Assembly: GCF_905475465.1 (NCBI RefSeq)
Contig: NC_062249.1
Coordinates: forward strand, 3,980,501-4,044,500
Length of the DNA: 64,000 bases
From: Pieris napi
Lineage: Eukaryota > Arthropoda > Insecta > Lepidoptera > Pieridae
Direction: 5' to 3'
The notes beneath the pieces are model-generated. The model saw only the letters and a program-made list of their open reading frames with translations. It did not search any database and had not been told where the DNA came from. Shown in pieces: positions 46,750 through 58,277 of the stretch. The position numbers and the translations under genes were made by a program. Each line of letters starts with the position of its first letter. Position 1 is the stretch's first letter.

Positions 46750-48108
46750 TATCGTACATTAATATGGGTATATTTTTATGAATTAACAAGTTTTAAATAA
46801 ATAATTAGTTAGCTACAAGTGAAGGCGTTTTACTAGTCATTCAATTGAGTTATGCGCCGAAGACCTCGAAGTTTGTATCTCAATTTAAAATGTTTTTTTT
46901 TTTTTTTTTTTTTTAAACAATTCACACCAATTGACCTAGTGCCCCATGCTAAGCTGGTGAAGCTTGTGTTATGGGTACTAGGCAACGGATATACATACAT
47001 ATTATAGATAGATAGACATATAAATACATATTTAAACACCCAAGAAATAAATTAAGAAATAAAATAAATTAATTAACTTAATTTATTCAATTAAGTTAAT
47101 AGAGCCTTTAAAAGATTCTCCCCTCTTTAATATTCGATTAGCTACTGTTGATACCATTCCATTATTCGTTATAAGTATTACCTTTTAGATCTTTACCTGA
47201 GCTTATATAACAAACAGTATGTTTGCCTCTTCACACATTTCCATAAAACATGTGTTGGTTATCATTGTGAGAGGCTAGTGCCTATAATTGGACTATAGAC
47301 CATGGTAACAGGTCATCAGCTTTCCATCTCGGCTAGAAAAAAATCCAGTCGCACAGTTTGAACAAAAGAGATTCGCATGAATATTAAAGATACTCTTGCC
47401 AATATATTTTTTTGTTACTAAGATAATCTTGGATGGAGAAAGCAAGAGCAGATCCAAATGGGAAGTTCAGGAGGAGGCATTTACCCAAAGAAGTGGCCTT
47501 ATTATTAATATAATCTTTTGTCACTCAAAAATTAACCCAAAAACAAAAGCTAACTTATGTATAGTTTTTAAGCCTTTCATCTAGTATAAAACTAAACAAA
47601 GCCTATTAATATACTCGTACTCATGTCAATTTACCAACCTTAACTGAGCACTAAGATTGTTAGGTATAATCTTGACAAAATCCCAAACAAGGAAACCTAA
47701 GGAATACGATATGAGCTCTATTGTAGCGAGTGACACGGTGACGTCACGACACGAGCCACGTGTCGGAGGGACAGCCGGCACGATGAATAGCGGCGCCAAC
47801 GTGACTGCCATTAGATTTGTTTTATGACAATTGACAACGCGTGACGGATTTATTTACGAGAGCTTAGAAAGGTTTTGTTTTATTGCGAGAGGTGAGGTCT
47901 CAATGTAATATTTAGATTGCGAGCTGGCGAGAATCACTGTGCAATTGTTTCTTGTTGGTAGCTTGTGAATATTATATGTGTTGGATAGCTACAATTGCTT
48001 ATTTATTCGCAGATCTAACTAGTATGCATGTTTTTACAAGTGTACATTTTGATCATATATATTTTACAATATATATTAATTATATTTAAAGCATGCAAAT
48101 ACAGTGGT
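46750..48108. other. AT-rich DNA with long T run
   Basis: A run of over 20 T lies near 46,891-46,913. A 61-codon minus-strand frame at 47,626-47,811 (MAVTLAPLFIVPAVPPTRG) lies in a GC-richer patch; function unknown and likely chance. Confidence 0.4.
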
Positions 48109-48292
48109 CTAGGCTCTGAATATGATTTTGTACCTTTCGGTGTCGAGACCCTTGGTCCGTGGGGTCCTAGCGCTATAAGGCTTTAGCTTAAGAATAGCTG
48201 GCAGCTACCTCGGACAAAGATTTAGTCCAGCTATTCAAAGGGGGAACGCTGCTAGTATCTTCGGAACCTTGCCTAAAGGGACTCCTCTAAAT
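48109..48292 (+). pseudogene. LINE reverse transcriptase C-terminus, copy 1
   Basis: Frame reads LGSEYDFVPFGVETLGPWGP then, after a deletion, AGSYLGQRFSPAIQRGNAAS and IFGTLPKG. This is the C-terminal motif of a LINE ORF. A second copy with different damage is at 53,440. Confidence 0.7.
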
Positions 48293-50168
48293 AATATATT
48301 TTGAAGATTAGTTATTGTTTTTCTATTATTTTTGTTATTTGTAATATATTAATGAAGTTATTTTATATTATACGTTAACCATGCCTGATTTCTTGTTAAA
48401 CATATTAAAAGATTACCTATAAACATTAACAGGGAAACACAGAAATGAAGTTGCCTTGTCCACTATTAGAACGGGAATCAATATTCTTAAAATACTTGGT
48501 TCTACTAATTTAATTGATATAAGAAATAGAAAAATATTACACGATTTAATCCTCACTAGCTCTCAGTGGCTATACACTTCATAGAACCTTATAAAAGTTT
48601 GGTCGCGTTAGCAGGAAAAATAAATAATAATGTTAATAAAAGCGTTCAAATGATTTAGACATATCGACAAAACAATTACGTGTCAATGATTGTGGTGGAG
48701 AGGTGCTGAGATGAGGGTCTGATCGAGTTACGCTGCGCCTGAGTGACAGCTCTCTGCTAGAGATGTACGTGACGGAGTACTTAACTTGTAAAGATCTATT
48801 AGCTACAAAGTAATGAAGAGTATATTAGGAATACAGTTTTATATAAGGATATATAATAGAAATGATACGGAAAATAGCGGTTCTTTTCTATAATAGTGTG
48901 ATTTTATAAATGAATTGATGCATTACTTAAGATAGCGCGAACATTCAGTTAACGCTTTTCTGTCTTGTTTTAAGATTGAAGTTATTAAAGTTGCACAAAG
49001 CGCAAAGTTGACGCAAGCATATTTAATTTTTAAAGTCCAATTATAATCTCTCTCTTTAATATATAAGTTAATCATCCACTCGGGTAGTTTTTGTCAGTGG
49101 TCTGTAAACGTAAAATTAAGTGAAGTTTAATGTCATAAAGACAGTAATTTGACTTTGAATTTTATGTGGGGACTGATGAATTGTGAATAAAAGTTTGAAT
49201 TTATCGTTAATTTAACCAAAATGGATAACTTCGCCAAAGCTCATCTAGCGGAAGTCAACTAAATTATCATGAATTAGTGAAGACAAACCCTTTCTCGAGA
49301 GATCCCTCGCGTTGTGATAACGGCGCCAGTATAACGTTATCGTTACGACGCAACCGTTAAAATAACGATGTTAGGCCTCGCTCATATACTGCGTCGACTT
49401 GGCTCGGGGCTAACGAATTAAATTTGAATAATTCCGCAAATTTTGGATATTCAGACTCCGTGATGTGACATTACTTATTAGTTATTACTATATAAGGAGA
49501 TTCCCATACGTAGTTTATTTTAATTAATGTATTATAAAGGGTTCGGATGTTTGAAAGCTTTTAAATTGGGTCGTTATTTTGCGTAGATCATTTTAACTAT
49601 ATTATTTGTGTCAGATATTTGCGCTATGCTGATGGTACTTAAAGTATAGTAACGCATAGCTAGAAACTCGTGAACAACGTGAATTGGTCAAATCAATGAT
49701 AAGTTTATGACGTCATATCATACTAATACTTTTGTTTAATTATGATGTGAGGACACTAAGTTTGAATAACGAATGTTTTCGGTTTCATGAGGAAGGTAAT
49801 TTTTATTTGCTATATATTTATTCATTATGTTGTTTTATTAATTTATACCAGTATATTTTTAGCTTGATACATTTAATTACTATGAGTGATACCAAGTATT
49901 ATACTGCCTCTTGCACTAGTGGGTACACAAAATTAGCGAGTCGGTATTCCGACGGCGGATGCTCTAAGTTTCGTTATTTAAACTTTACCCTCGTCTGTCT
50001 CGAATTAACTCTTTCATACACCTCGTTCAGTGTACATAAAACTTTGCCTTGGCTAATTATTGTTGTTGACTGTTCTTTATCACTGTTCTCTAATTATTTA
50101 TATAGTTTCTTACTCTCATCTATATATATTAAGTTCACGAAGTTTCGTTATCTACCGCGCCATTTCAT
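48293..50168. other. AT-rich DNA with a 103-residue open frame
   Basis: An ATG near 49,882 opens MSDTKYYTASCTSGYTKLAS and runs to 50,193 into the antisense of a LINE. It is hydrophobic in part and unrecognised. A GC-richer patch lies at 49,300-49,440. No gene supported. Confidence 0.35.
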
Positions 50169-50498
50169 CGCAGCCAATAGACACCCATTTTAGTGGGTGC
50201 GTTGCCGGCCTTTGAGGGAGGAGTACACTCGAATTTAAAACATTTGGAGGTCGTATCTCTGAGGGAAGACCCCCACCGGGAGTCGATTCCACAGTTCGCT
50301 AGTTCGCAAAAGAAAATGCCTTGTGAAACGGACTGTGGAAGACCTCCAACCATCAAGATGATGTTGGTGAAATTTAGAGCTCGTACGGCTCGTACGGTGT
50401 TGAAAAGAGGCAGGAGGGATCAACCCAAACAGTTCTTCCGAACACTCTCCGTAGTATAGGTACTTTGTAAAAAACGCAGAGACGCAATGTCTCTGCGT
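50169..50498 (-). pseudogene. LINE 3' end, second jockey-like family, copy 1
   Basis: The minus strand encodes HHLDGWRSSTVRFTRHFLLR and TSELWNRLPVGVFPQRYDLQ, typical of the end of a LINE reverse transcriptase ORF, then the acaccc block. The plus-strand copy is at 53,966. A 10-bp inverted repeat, acgcagagac/gtctctgcgt (50474-50498), marks the truncation edge. Confidence 0.8.
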
Positions 50499-50518
50499 AG
50501 CGAGAGAGAATCAAAAAT

Positions 50519-50756
50519 CTTTATTAGTTTAGTTTGTTTGTTTGTTCCTGTTTAGTTTCTTTTTTCTTTTTTAATAACTGTATGTATATGTATTTATGTA
50601 CTTCTTGCCTACCTTATCTAATTTAATACTTTTTTTTTCTCACAGTGGTTGCCTGGAAGAGATCGCTCGAAAGCGATAAGGCCGCCAGTTGCCTTTCCTT
50701 TACATGTAATTATGTTACATTTTTATATAATGCAACAAAATGTAAATAAATAAATA
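50519..50756 (+). repeat. LINE 3' tail, second subfamily, copy 2
   Basis: Contains gtgcctaccttatctaattt-like sequence, cagtggttgcctggaagaga and the perfect hairpin ATCGCT-CGAA-AGCGAT at 50662-50677, then aaggccgccagttgcc and AAAT repeats. Confidence 0.75.
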
Positions 50757-52139
50757 CTTTATAATGTATGTTGTGTACGTTGAACGTAAGCTAGCTGCAA
50801 TAAATAAAAAATACCGTTCATTGTTAAGTCGTTTTAATATCCATTTATGGAGAATAATATTGAGGAAGAATAAAACTAACTTTACTGGGTAGTCGGAACT
50901 TGTGAGCACGGTAAGCGTGGCAGATATAATTATACCCCTTATTCATACAAAATAAATAAGTCTAATTGCTTTCTTTCAACTTAGTACTCATTTGTCTTTT
51001 TCTTTCAAATTGTATTTACACTATCATGAAAAGAGATAGATGAGGGCTTTTTCAAGTAATTTTCCTTACCTAAATAATATTGGAAAGAAGTTTATACGAA
51101 ACGCTTTTTCTACCCGACATACCTTAAATAATAAAAACTTCATGACAAATAGGTTGTGACAAAATTTATCTATCGCTAGTCCCCACACTGTAGTCCCTGT
51201 GTTGTGGGTAACTAGATAACGATTAATACGTGGTACATGTTTTTATAACAAGTATTTTTAGTGTTACAACTAATCAAACACAAGTCTTATAAGACATTAA
51301 TTATGTGTGAGTGTGTGTAGCTGAGAGTTGTTATTAGTTATTAACTATCTTATCTTATGTTAATTTTACTTAACGCATTGATTTTGACAACATTCTGGTG
51401 AAAATTTATAAAAAATTGCATAGTGTCCGCTTAATTGATGGCTTTTCAACTCCGCTACTATATTCTGTTTTCTTTTAAAAATAGGATTTGGCCACCGACG
51501 TCGTTGTCTCTTTTTTCCTTTTTATCAGTATTATAATAGCTAATGATGCAGCAATTATAATCAAAGCTAGTGTCGACCGACATCTTCGAAAATACTAAGC
51601 CAGTAAACGGAGCTGTAAGCGCGTAAATAAATTGTTATAACTTTTGTTACTTTGTCCTCTAGTGTGGGCTGTGTCAGTGTTAGTTTTTGGAACCTCAATA
51701 GATAGATAGATTAGAGTTTTAAAAATTACCTAACAAAAACATTCTATTGGGAGATACCAAAACATAAACATGACCTAATAAAACCCTTCTACAGTATTAT
51801 CTACTGATCTATGCAGTTAATGGCGAACCGTATTTCTGATTCAGTATCACAACGATTACTCGCCGTAAACAGGTTATTAGTAAAGTTTTGGGATCTAAAG
51901 TTGGTTTCCGCTCACGTGTTGGAACACGTCCAGAGTTGTTAGTCCACGGTCTATCTGCTGATTAGCTGCGAAAGGATTCTGCTTAATTGATTAGTTTCAT
52001 CGTGTTGCCAGCTCCAAATTAAAGGACTTATCAAATTAAGTGAGTACGAAAAATTGCTTCGTTATTGAATAAAAACTGATAGTGAATTTTCTTTTAGGTT
52101 TTGTATCAAAAATCGTGAGGTTTTACATTATTATTTTAA
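50757..52139. other. AT-rich DNA, nothing recognised
   Basis: No gene or known repeat. Confidence 0.45.
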
Positions 52140-52290
52140 ATACGTATTTAAGATGTATTTATTTATTTTATTTATTTATTTATGCACCAACAAAGTAGAC
52201 ACTGATACAAGCATGTAACACAAACACAAGCCAAGTGCTACCCCAATTATAGGCGCATACATTCTAAATTTTTATACATTAAAAAAAAGA
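52140..52290 (-). repeat. LINE-like tail with TTTA repeats
   Basis: Runs of TTTA/ATTT followed by gcaccaacaaagtagacact, consistent with the 3' end of a minus-strand retroelement. Confidence 0.4.
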
Positions 52291-52384
52291 AAAAATTAAA
52301 TCAAGATAAAATAAAATGTATGCATGTTAATAATACCGTGGACTGTGAACAAATACATCGATACTGACCCAACTCCGCATACAG

Positions 52385-52665
52385 ACTGTCCTATGCCGAC
52401 AACATATTATATCATATTTCGACCAATGTGCAGAGGCGATTAGAACTTGGAGAAACTGATCGTGGTTGGTAACACAGAAGGCAAAAGATCACATTGCAGT
52501 TCACCAAACAGGTGGACCGATCAAGTTTTCAAGGTTTCTCGGCGCTGGACAGAAACCGATGGAAACAGATTTTCCGCTCCAGATGCTTCCATGCTGACCA
52601 CGACGCTTAGAGATGAACTACCGACTGAAGAGAGAGATTTTAATCACATTTAAACATAAGAACTC
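52385..52665 (+). pseudogene. LINE relic, RTE-like ORF end
   Basis: Fragments such as SSPNRWTDQVFKVSRRWTET resemble the R-W-D-D segment near the end of RTE-type LINE ORFs; it is preceded by a decayed reverse transcriptase stretch (YRLSYADN-like in another frame). Frames are broken. Confidence 0.5.
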
Positions 52666-53439
52666 CTTAAGTATTCGCGAAACATATGTGAGTAGAACAT
52701 GTTTTTTTTACTTTAAGTTATTATTTATGCTATCTTAGCATATTTACTATCGATATTCTAGAAAACAGCAGGGAATATTAGAGGTAAGTGGAGGAAGCTT
52801 GGAAGGAATCCTTCGGGTTGGCGTCCTATTTCCTAACCATTGACATAAAATATCATTTGAAAGGCCAACAAATTAACTTCTTAATGAAACATTCACAGAT
52901 ATAATTTGAAGCTTATACGGCATTCCGTTAATTTCGTAGAAAAAACAGCGAGGAAACGAAAATATTGAAAGAGTTTTCCCCAAGTTGACGTGATAACGTT
53001 TCTCTTTAATGAAGATTTTAATAGAACTTCGTCGCTAGTTTAATCAGATCGTGGCGGTAAAAAAGCTTAATTAACGAGTGAGATAACCGATCTGCGACCG
53101 CGGAGGGTTGGAGAGAGGTTTATCAAAAAATTCAATCGCTGTCGGGTGTGGCGCCAATATATCACGTGGTAGATTGAGATCGGCGCCGATTTGCAGTGTC
53201 CAAATAAATAATAATACGGCGCTGGCACATCGTATTTTTCGTTTAGATTGTAAATATAGTTAGTATATTGTCATTGGTTAAACATCTCACTGATCACGAC
53301 TAATTTCAAACAAATTGTTAGTAATATTGCTAGTTAGCTTAACTTAACTTATAGCAAATGTTAGTTGTTTGATTATAATGTTCCCATCTACATGGAACCA
53401 ACAACAGAGCTGATGTAGCTGAAAGAGCTAAAGCAAACA
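52666..53439. other. Single-copy DNA with GC-richer island
   Basis: At 53,030-53,230 the composition rises (tctgcgaccgcggagggttg; tgtcgggtgtggcgccaata; gatcggcgccgatttgcag). No coding reading. Possible regulatory DNA. Confidence 0.35.
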
Positions 53440-53620
53440 CTAGGCTCCGAATATGATTTTGACCCATTCGGTGTCGGATCCTTGGTCCGTGGGGACCTAG
53501 CGCTATAAGGCTTTTTAAGGAAATAGCAAAAAGGTTAGTCGACATCACAGGTGACCGAAGAGCTGGCAGCTGCCTCGGACAAAGAATTAGTCTTGCTATT
53601 CAAAGGGGAAACGCTAGTTG
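53440..53620 (+). pseudogene. LINE reverse transcriptase C-terminus, copy 2
   Basis: LGSEYDF, then a frameshift, then KEIAKRLVDITGDRRAGSCL and GQRISLAIQRGNA. Same family as 48,109. It keeps the part that copy lacks. Confidence 0.7.
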
Positions 53621-53965
53621 GTTAGTTGTTGTTTTCAATAAGATAATCACATAATCTAAGCAGTGGTTGTCAGATATCGTACATTGATTTGACGGATGAC
53701 ACTTGACATTGCCATATGTGGTAATATGTTCGTCGCCTGTGGATATGGACTCCTCTTGGATGAAGGCTCGAACCCTATCCAGATGTCTCATTTGCCAATA
53801 GGCTGCTAGTCTTTTCCTGCTATTTCTATCATGTTATCAGCGAGTCGAGTTAAGTATTAATGATTTTTGCAATTAAATGCGTTAGAAGATTTTAGCGTGA
53901 ACTCTTTTGTAACCATCACTTAGCACCCCGATTTAGATTGTTACAATTCTGAATGTGATAAGTAA
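53621..53965. other. No feature seen
   Basis: Short AT-rich interval; nothing recognised. Confidence 0.4.
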
Positions 53966-54346
53966 ACATTGCGTCTCTTTGCGTTTTTTACAAAGTTTAT
54001 TACGGAGAGTGTTCGGAAGAATTGTTTGGGTTGATCCCTCCTGCCTCTTTTCCACACCGTACGAGCCGAACGACCTCTAAATTTCACCAGCATCATCTTG
54101 ATGGTTGGAGGTCTTCCACAGTCCGTTTCACAAGGCATTTTCTTTTGCGAACTAGCGAACTGTGGAATCGGCTCCCGGGGGGGGGGTCTTCCCTCAGAGA
54201 TACGACCTCCAAATGTTCAAAAAGCGAATCTAGTCCTCCCTCAAAGGCCGGCAACGCACCCACTAAAAATGGGTATCTATGGGCTGCGTAGAATGCCCTT
54301 TTTGGTCGTCCCGCAAGCTCGTTTGCCCCCCTATTATAAAAAAAAA
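53966..54346 (+). pseudogene. LINE 3' end, second jockey-like family, copy 2
   Basis: Encodes HHLDGWRSSTVRFTRHFLLR and TSELWNRLPGGG as at 50,169. A G10 run replaces the normal sequence near 54,177 and shifts the frame. Ends in an A-run after cgtttgcccccctattat. Confidence 0.8.
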
Positions 54347-54769
54347 CATAGGGTGAAGGAAATAGCGATATGACAAATAAAGTTGGTGTCGAAATATGTC
54401 TGCCCCATTCCCCGTCATTTTCATGTAACTGAAAATGCAGTGCTACATTACCTGACTATGTTAGCATACAATTTATAGACTGTTAATAATTAATAATTGA
54501 CGTTATATTGAAAAAGCACTGAATGTTTTCTGATTCCTGTAATTACAAACTATTCAAACTTTATACGGTAATTATTCTGGGAAAGTTCGTTGTAACTCTC
54601 TCGATAAACATGAGCAGCGTAAACAATGCCTGTTATTCCCGTACAGGGCCGAGTGAAATCAATCCGAATCCACCTTTAGGTATATCAATGGTCTACACTC
54701 GCCTTACTGGTAGAAATGTACACGATATGCACATTGCTTAATTTAATTTCGAATGGTAAGCTGTATATA
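54347..54769. other. No feature seen
   Basis: AT-rich; nothing recognised. Confidence 0.4.
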
Positions 54770-55080
54770 CTAGTCGGCCAACGTTTGTTTTGCTGTGAAT
54801 ATTATTTCTAGGAAACATTTTTTTGAGTTCAATAAAAATATCTATCAATATTAAAAAATAGGGGTTGATCGTAGAGGGGTGAAAATTAATTTATAGGTTA
54901 TACGTATTTTGTATGATGTATCATAAAAAAATAAAAATAAAAAAAATTGTCAAAAAAATAAAAATATAATTTTGTGGAGTAGATATTAGACGATGCATAA
55001 AAAAATTCATAAGAATCGGTCGAGCCGTTTCGGAGGATTTTAGGAACGAACATTGTGACACGAGAATTTTATATATTAGA
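54770..55080 (-). mobile_element. Nonautonomous Helitron, 311 bp
   Basis: On the minus strand: host A, then TCTAATATATAAAATTCTCG and tgtcacaatgttcgttccta, ending gttggccgaCTAG before host T. The 5' end is a common moth Helitron type. Confidence 0.8.
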
Positions 55081-55493
55081 TGACTTAGAAAGTAAACTTT
55101 TAAAGACAACCTCGTGACTTGGCACGGACATCAACATAATAGTTTAAGATTGTAAACCTAATTAATATGCTTCGTTAAAAATTTTAATCTGGTTAAATTT
55201 TAGTAGTTGATTTTCAGCTTATAATATTATTATTGTAATGAATGTCGACGCTTCGTTGGACATTTAATTAGTAACCTATTTATGTTCTATCGTTACATAA
55301 ATTTCTATTGTATTGTTTTAAAATAAATATATATCCATTAGTATTTCCACTAGTACTCAGAGTCAAGATTTATTAGGAACTATGACTCTTTCAAAAATGT
55401 TATAGGAATTCAAATCAAAAGTATTACAGTAAAGTAAAGAATTGTAAGTCAATTTTATGTTAAAGATCAAGTATCACGTGTTCATTCAGTTCT
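55081..55493. other. No feature seen
   Basis: AT-rich DNA. Confidence 0.4.
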
Positions 55494-55681
55494 GCCCTGC
55501 GATTCTGTAACTCACTTCACGAACTCACACAGCGGTTTTCGCATCGGCGGTCTCTCTCAAATCAGTCGTGAAGCAGTCATTTTATGATTTGGCATTATGA
55601 AAAGGTGGGAGCTTGTACTTTATTGTTTATCAGAATGCCAAATCATAAAATTACGTGAAGTGAGTTACAGAATCGCAGGGC
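55494..55681. mobile_element. Palindromic MITE, copy D (right arm deleted)
   Basis: Left arm complete (cacacagcggttttcgcatc to gatttggcattatgaa). The right side jumps from gccaaatcataaaatta to gtgaagtgagttacagaatc. Termini gccctgcgattctg and inverse. Confidence 0.85.
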
Positions 55682-55971
55682 TGTCTTGTCCTGTTCAGTC
55701 ATTGTACGAAAGGTAACTCGAAGAATAATTATTTCTTAAGACTACTTAACAAACTTTCTTGGTTTCCTTATTTGAATCATAATAATAGTATTTTTAAATC
55801 TAATGTTTAATTTTTATAAAATATATGCTGGACATTTTTAATAATGGCAATATTTTATTAGTATTCGTCCACAAGACTAGGCTCACTTTCTTGCAATGTG
55901 ATGGCTACCGATAACATTGTCTCTTAGTCGAACCAGCCATTAATTTATTTATACTGTCCCCTTTACTTATT

Positions 55972-56393
55972 GAAGTTATACCTATTTTGGCGCGTTAGGG
56001 AAAAATGATGAGAGTAAATTTTTACGATGCGCGTGCACACCGTCCCAAAAGACCGACCCTGAATATCTGTTCAAACGTCGATAAAACAGTCTGAGCCGCT
56101 AGTTGGCGCTTGCTCTGTTTTATCGACAAGTTGCATTGTCTGTCATGGCGTAGAGTTGTTTAGAGTCGTGTATATTTAAACCAAAATAATGATTTATATA
56201 CGAGAAAACCCGTTCCAATTATAATAAACATAGTGTTTACTGTAAAATTTTATGACTAGTACATATTATATCGCTTCAATTGAAAATTCAATTATCAAAT
56301 ACATTAAAATGGACAAGAAAAATGCAATTCGAAGAGGGAAACGTCCCTCTAAAGTAATTGAAGAAAATTATAACGCCAAAGAACTATAACTTC
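55972..56393 (+). mobile_element. TIR element, 422 bp
   Basis: Left end gaagttatacctattttggc and right end gccaaagaactataacttc are inverted. The subterminal block gcgcgttagggaaaaatgat, then gcgcgtgcacaccgtcccaa, is shared with 26,176, 36,556 and 63,416. Similarity continues about 20 bases past the right TIR, so the true end may lie further out. Confidence 0.65.
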
Positions 56394-57585
56394 TAACGCG
56401 GTAAATAAGTACACACACGTTTTATTACTTATTTATTAATAATATTCTGTCAACCTGATAGTCATTGGAATAAGGAGGTAATTATTACTTACAGAAATAA
56501 TTAAATCAAAAGTCGTTTCCATTCCCCGGCGTACACAAACTGTATATTATTTCATTATTCCGCCACGACCGCACTGAATATTATTTAATGAATCAGCTGT
56601 GCTACATGTTAAAATATTTCTCTGTAATTATTTTAAGATCAAGCGATATTTTCACCGTTTAATATTGCCGTTTCCAATAATTAGAGCTATAACTCAGCGC
56701 GATTATTCAAATTTAATAAAATTAAATAAATAGAATAGTTCTAAAGGCAACCAGCATAAACATATATATTATATTAGTTTTATATTTTAAATATGTTTAA
56801 TTAACATAATGTGTCGTAACATAAGCAGTCCGAACATTCTAGTTTATTATTATAACTTAAACAAAATCTGAGCATGTTTTAGAAAATATTACTACTCCCT
56901 TTTAAATAAACGCGTTCTTTCTTGTTTTGTTCGGTTATATGTTCCATTTTCCAATGTTGCATCATCCCATGCATTTTTCAGATTTTTGATTGTTACAAAA
57001 AAATTAAAACGTAATATGAATATATACAAAATAAAATAAAAATACCAGCAGTTTTTGTATATAAAAAAAAATACTAGCAAAGATTAGGATCTAAATATAG
57101 CATAAAAGATTACATATTATCTGTCACGTATGAATTTATAAATCGTCTCATTACGAGAAATAGGTAAAAAATTGCTGCGTTTTTTATCAGTACGAAAAGG
57201 AGAAAAAATATTGCTTCCTTATTTCTGCTTTCAATGTGATGTCGAAAGTACAAAATATTTCACATTATTTTCATTCAACATTTTAATGAGGGACGGCCGG
57301 CATCAATAACACGGAAATTTTTACTCATTAAATTAACAACAATAATTTTCATTACGAAACAATTATTCGTAAATGACGCGTGTAATGGAGCCTACGGTAT
57401 AATTTTTATTTTTCCGGGATAATAAAAGCCTTTTTTCGTTTCGGCCTGAGATGGCTATCTCTTTCATTGATAATTTCAATCATAGTGTTCATTCAGGCAT
57501 GTCTATTTCCTTGCTATGTTTTCGTCTACCATTACAATATGTATCCTTTCTACTAATACTAATAGCACACATTAAAAATCTATTT
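56394..57585. other. AT-rich DNA, nothing recognised
   Basis: No gene. Slightly GC-richer near 57,290-57,420. Confidence 0.4.
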
Positions 57586-57645
57586 CTCTACCGGGACTCG
57601 AATGCACGACCATGTTGTGATTTCGCTCTATCATTAGGCTAAACG
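57586..57645 (-). repeat. tRNA-like fragment (SINE head or tRNA pseudogene)
   Basis: The minus strand reads tagcctaatgatagagcg (A-box-like), and further on gcattcgagtcccggtag (B-box-like). Acceptor stem pairing is not evident, so it is not an intact tRNA gene. Confidence 0.4.
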
Positions 57646-57854
57646 GATTTAATTTTTTCTTTAATTATGACAGCTTTCTTAGTTCGTTAGTTATTCGTAC
57701 GTCTTCATACTACGAACCTGTCAGGCACGGACACGAACAAAACATGGACTTCTATACACATTGGAACATTTTATCTGCGTTACCAAAAGTTGTGTAATGG
57801 GTTCAATGGATGGTGGCCGTAGCATCTGCCTATCCGATGATTTTTATATGCAGA

Positions 57855-58277
57855 TATATTTGTCGGAGCAATGGCGCTGGTATCAGCTGCCATTTTCATT
57901 ATAATTTCATAATATCACAGTCAGATTAGTTCAAAACTGTTATATGGTATATTTTATTTACCAATATTAGTAGATCTACAAATTAGCGACCATTGAATAG
58001 TCGTTAGTTTATAGATTTAGCAACATTGATTTACTGTGACGTTATTAATTAATAATGACAATGGCAGCTGACACTAACACCATTGCTTCAAGATAAATAA
58101 TAAAGACTATTAAATGACCACAAACTATCAAATAGTCGTTAATTTGTAGATCTAATAATATTGGTAAATAAAATAAACCATATTATAATAGTCAAATTAG
58201 TTTTGAACTAATTTGACTGTGATATTATTAAATTATAATGAAAATAGCAGCTGATACCAGCGCCATTGCTCCGACAT
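57855..58277. mobile_element. Foldback element with three terminal modules
   Basis: The left arm starts tgtcggagcaatggcgctgg and runs about 145 bases; its inverse closes the element at 58,277. Between them (about 57,998-58,095) lies a third, deleted copy of the same module in the right-arm orientation (tgacaatggcagctgacact, caccattgcttc). No coding sequence. Confidence 0.75.

Noticed and set aside
49732..50193. 153-codon open frame on the plus strand
   Set aside because: Its first codon is TTG; the first ATG gives 103 codons. It is rich in Phe/Tyr/Leu/Ser as expected from AT-rich noise, and its end overlaps the antisense of a LINE fragment.
50165..50459. Plus-strand frames with proline- and glycine-rich reading
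   Set aside because: Antisense of a LINE reverse transcriptase C-terminus; the minus-strand reading matches LINE motifs.
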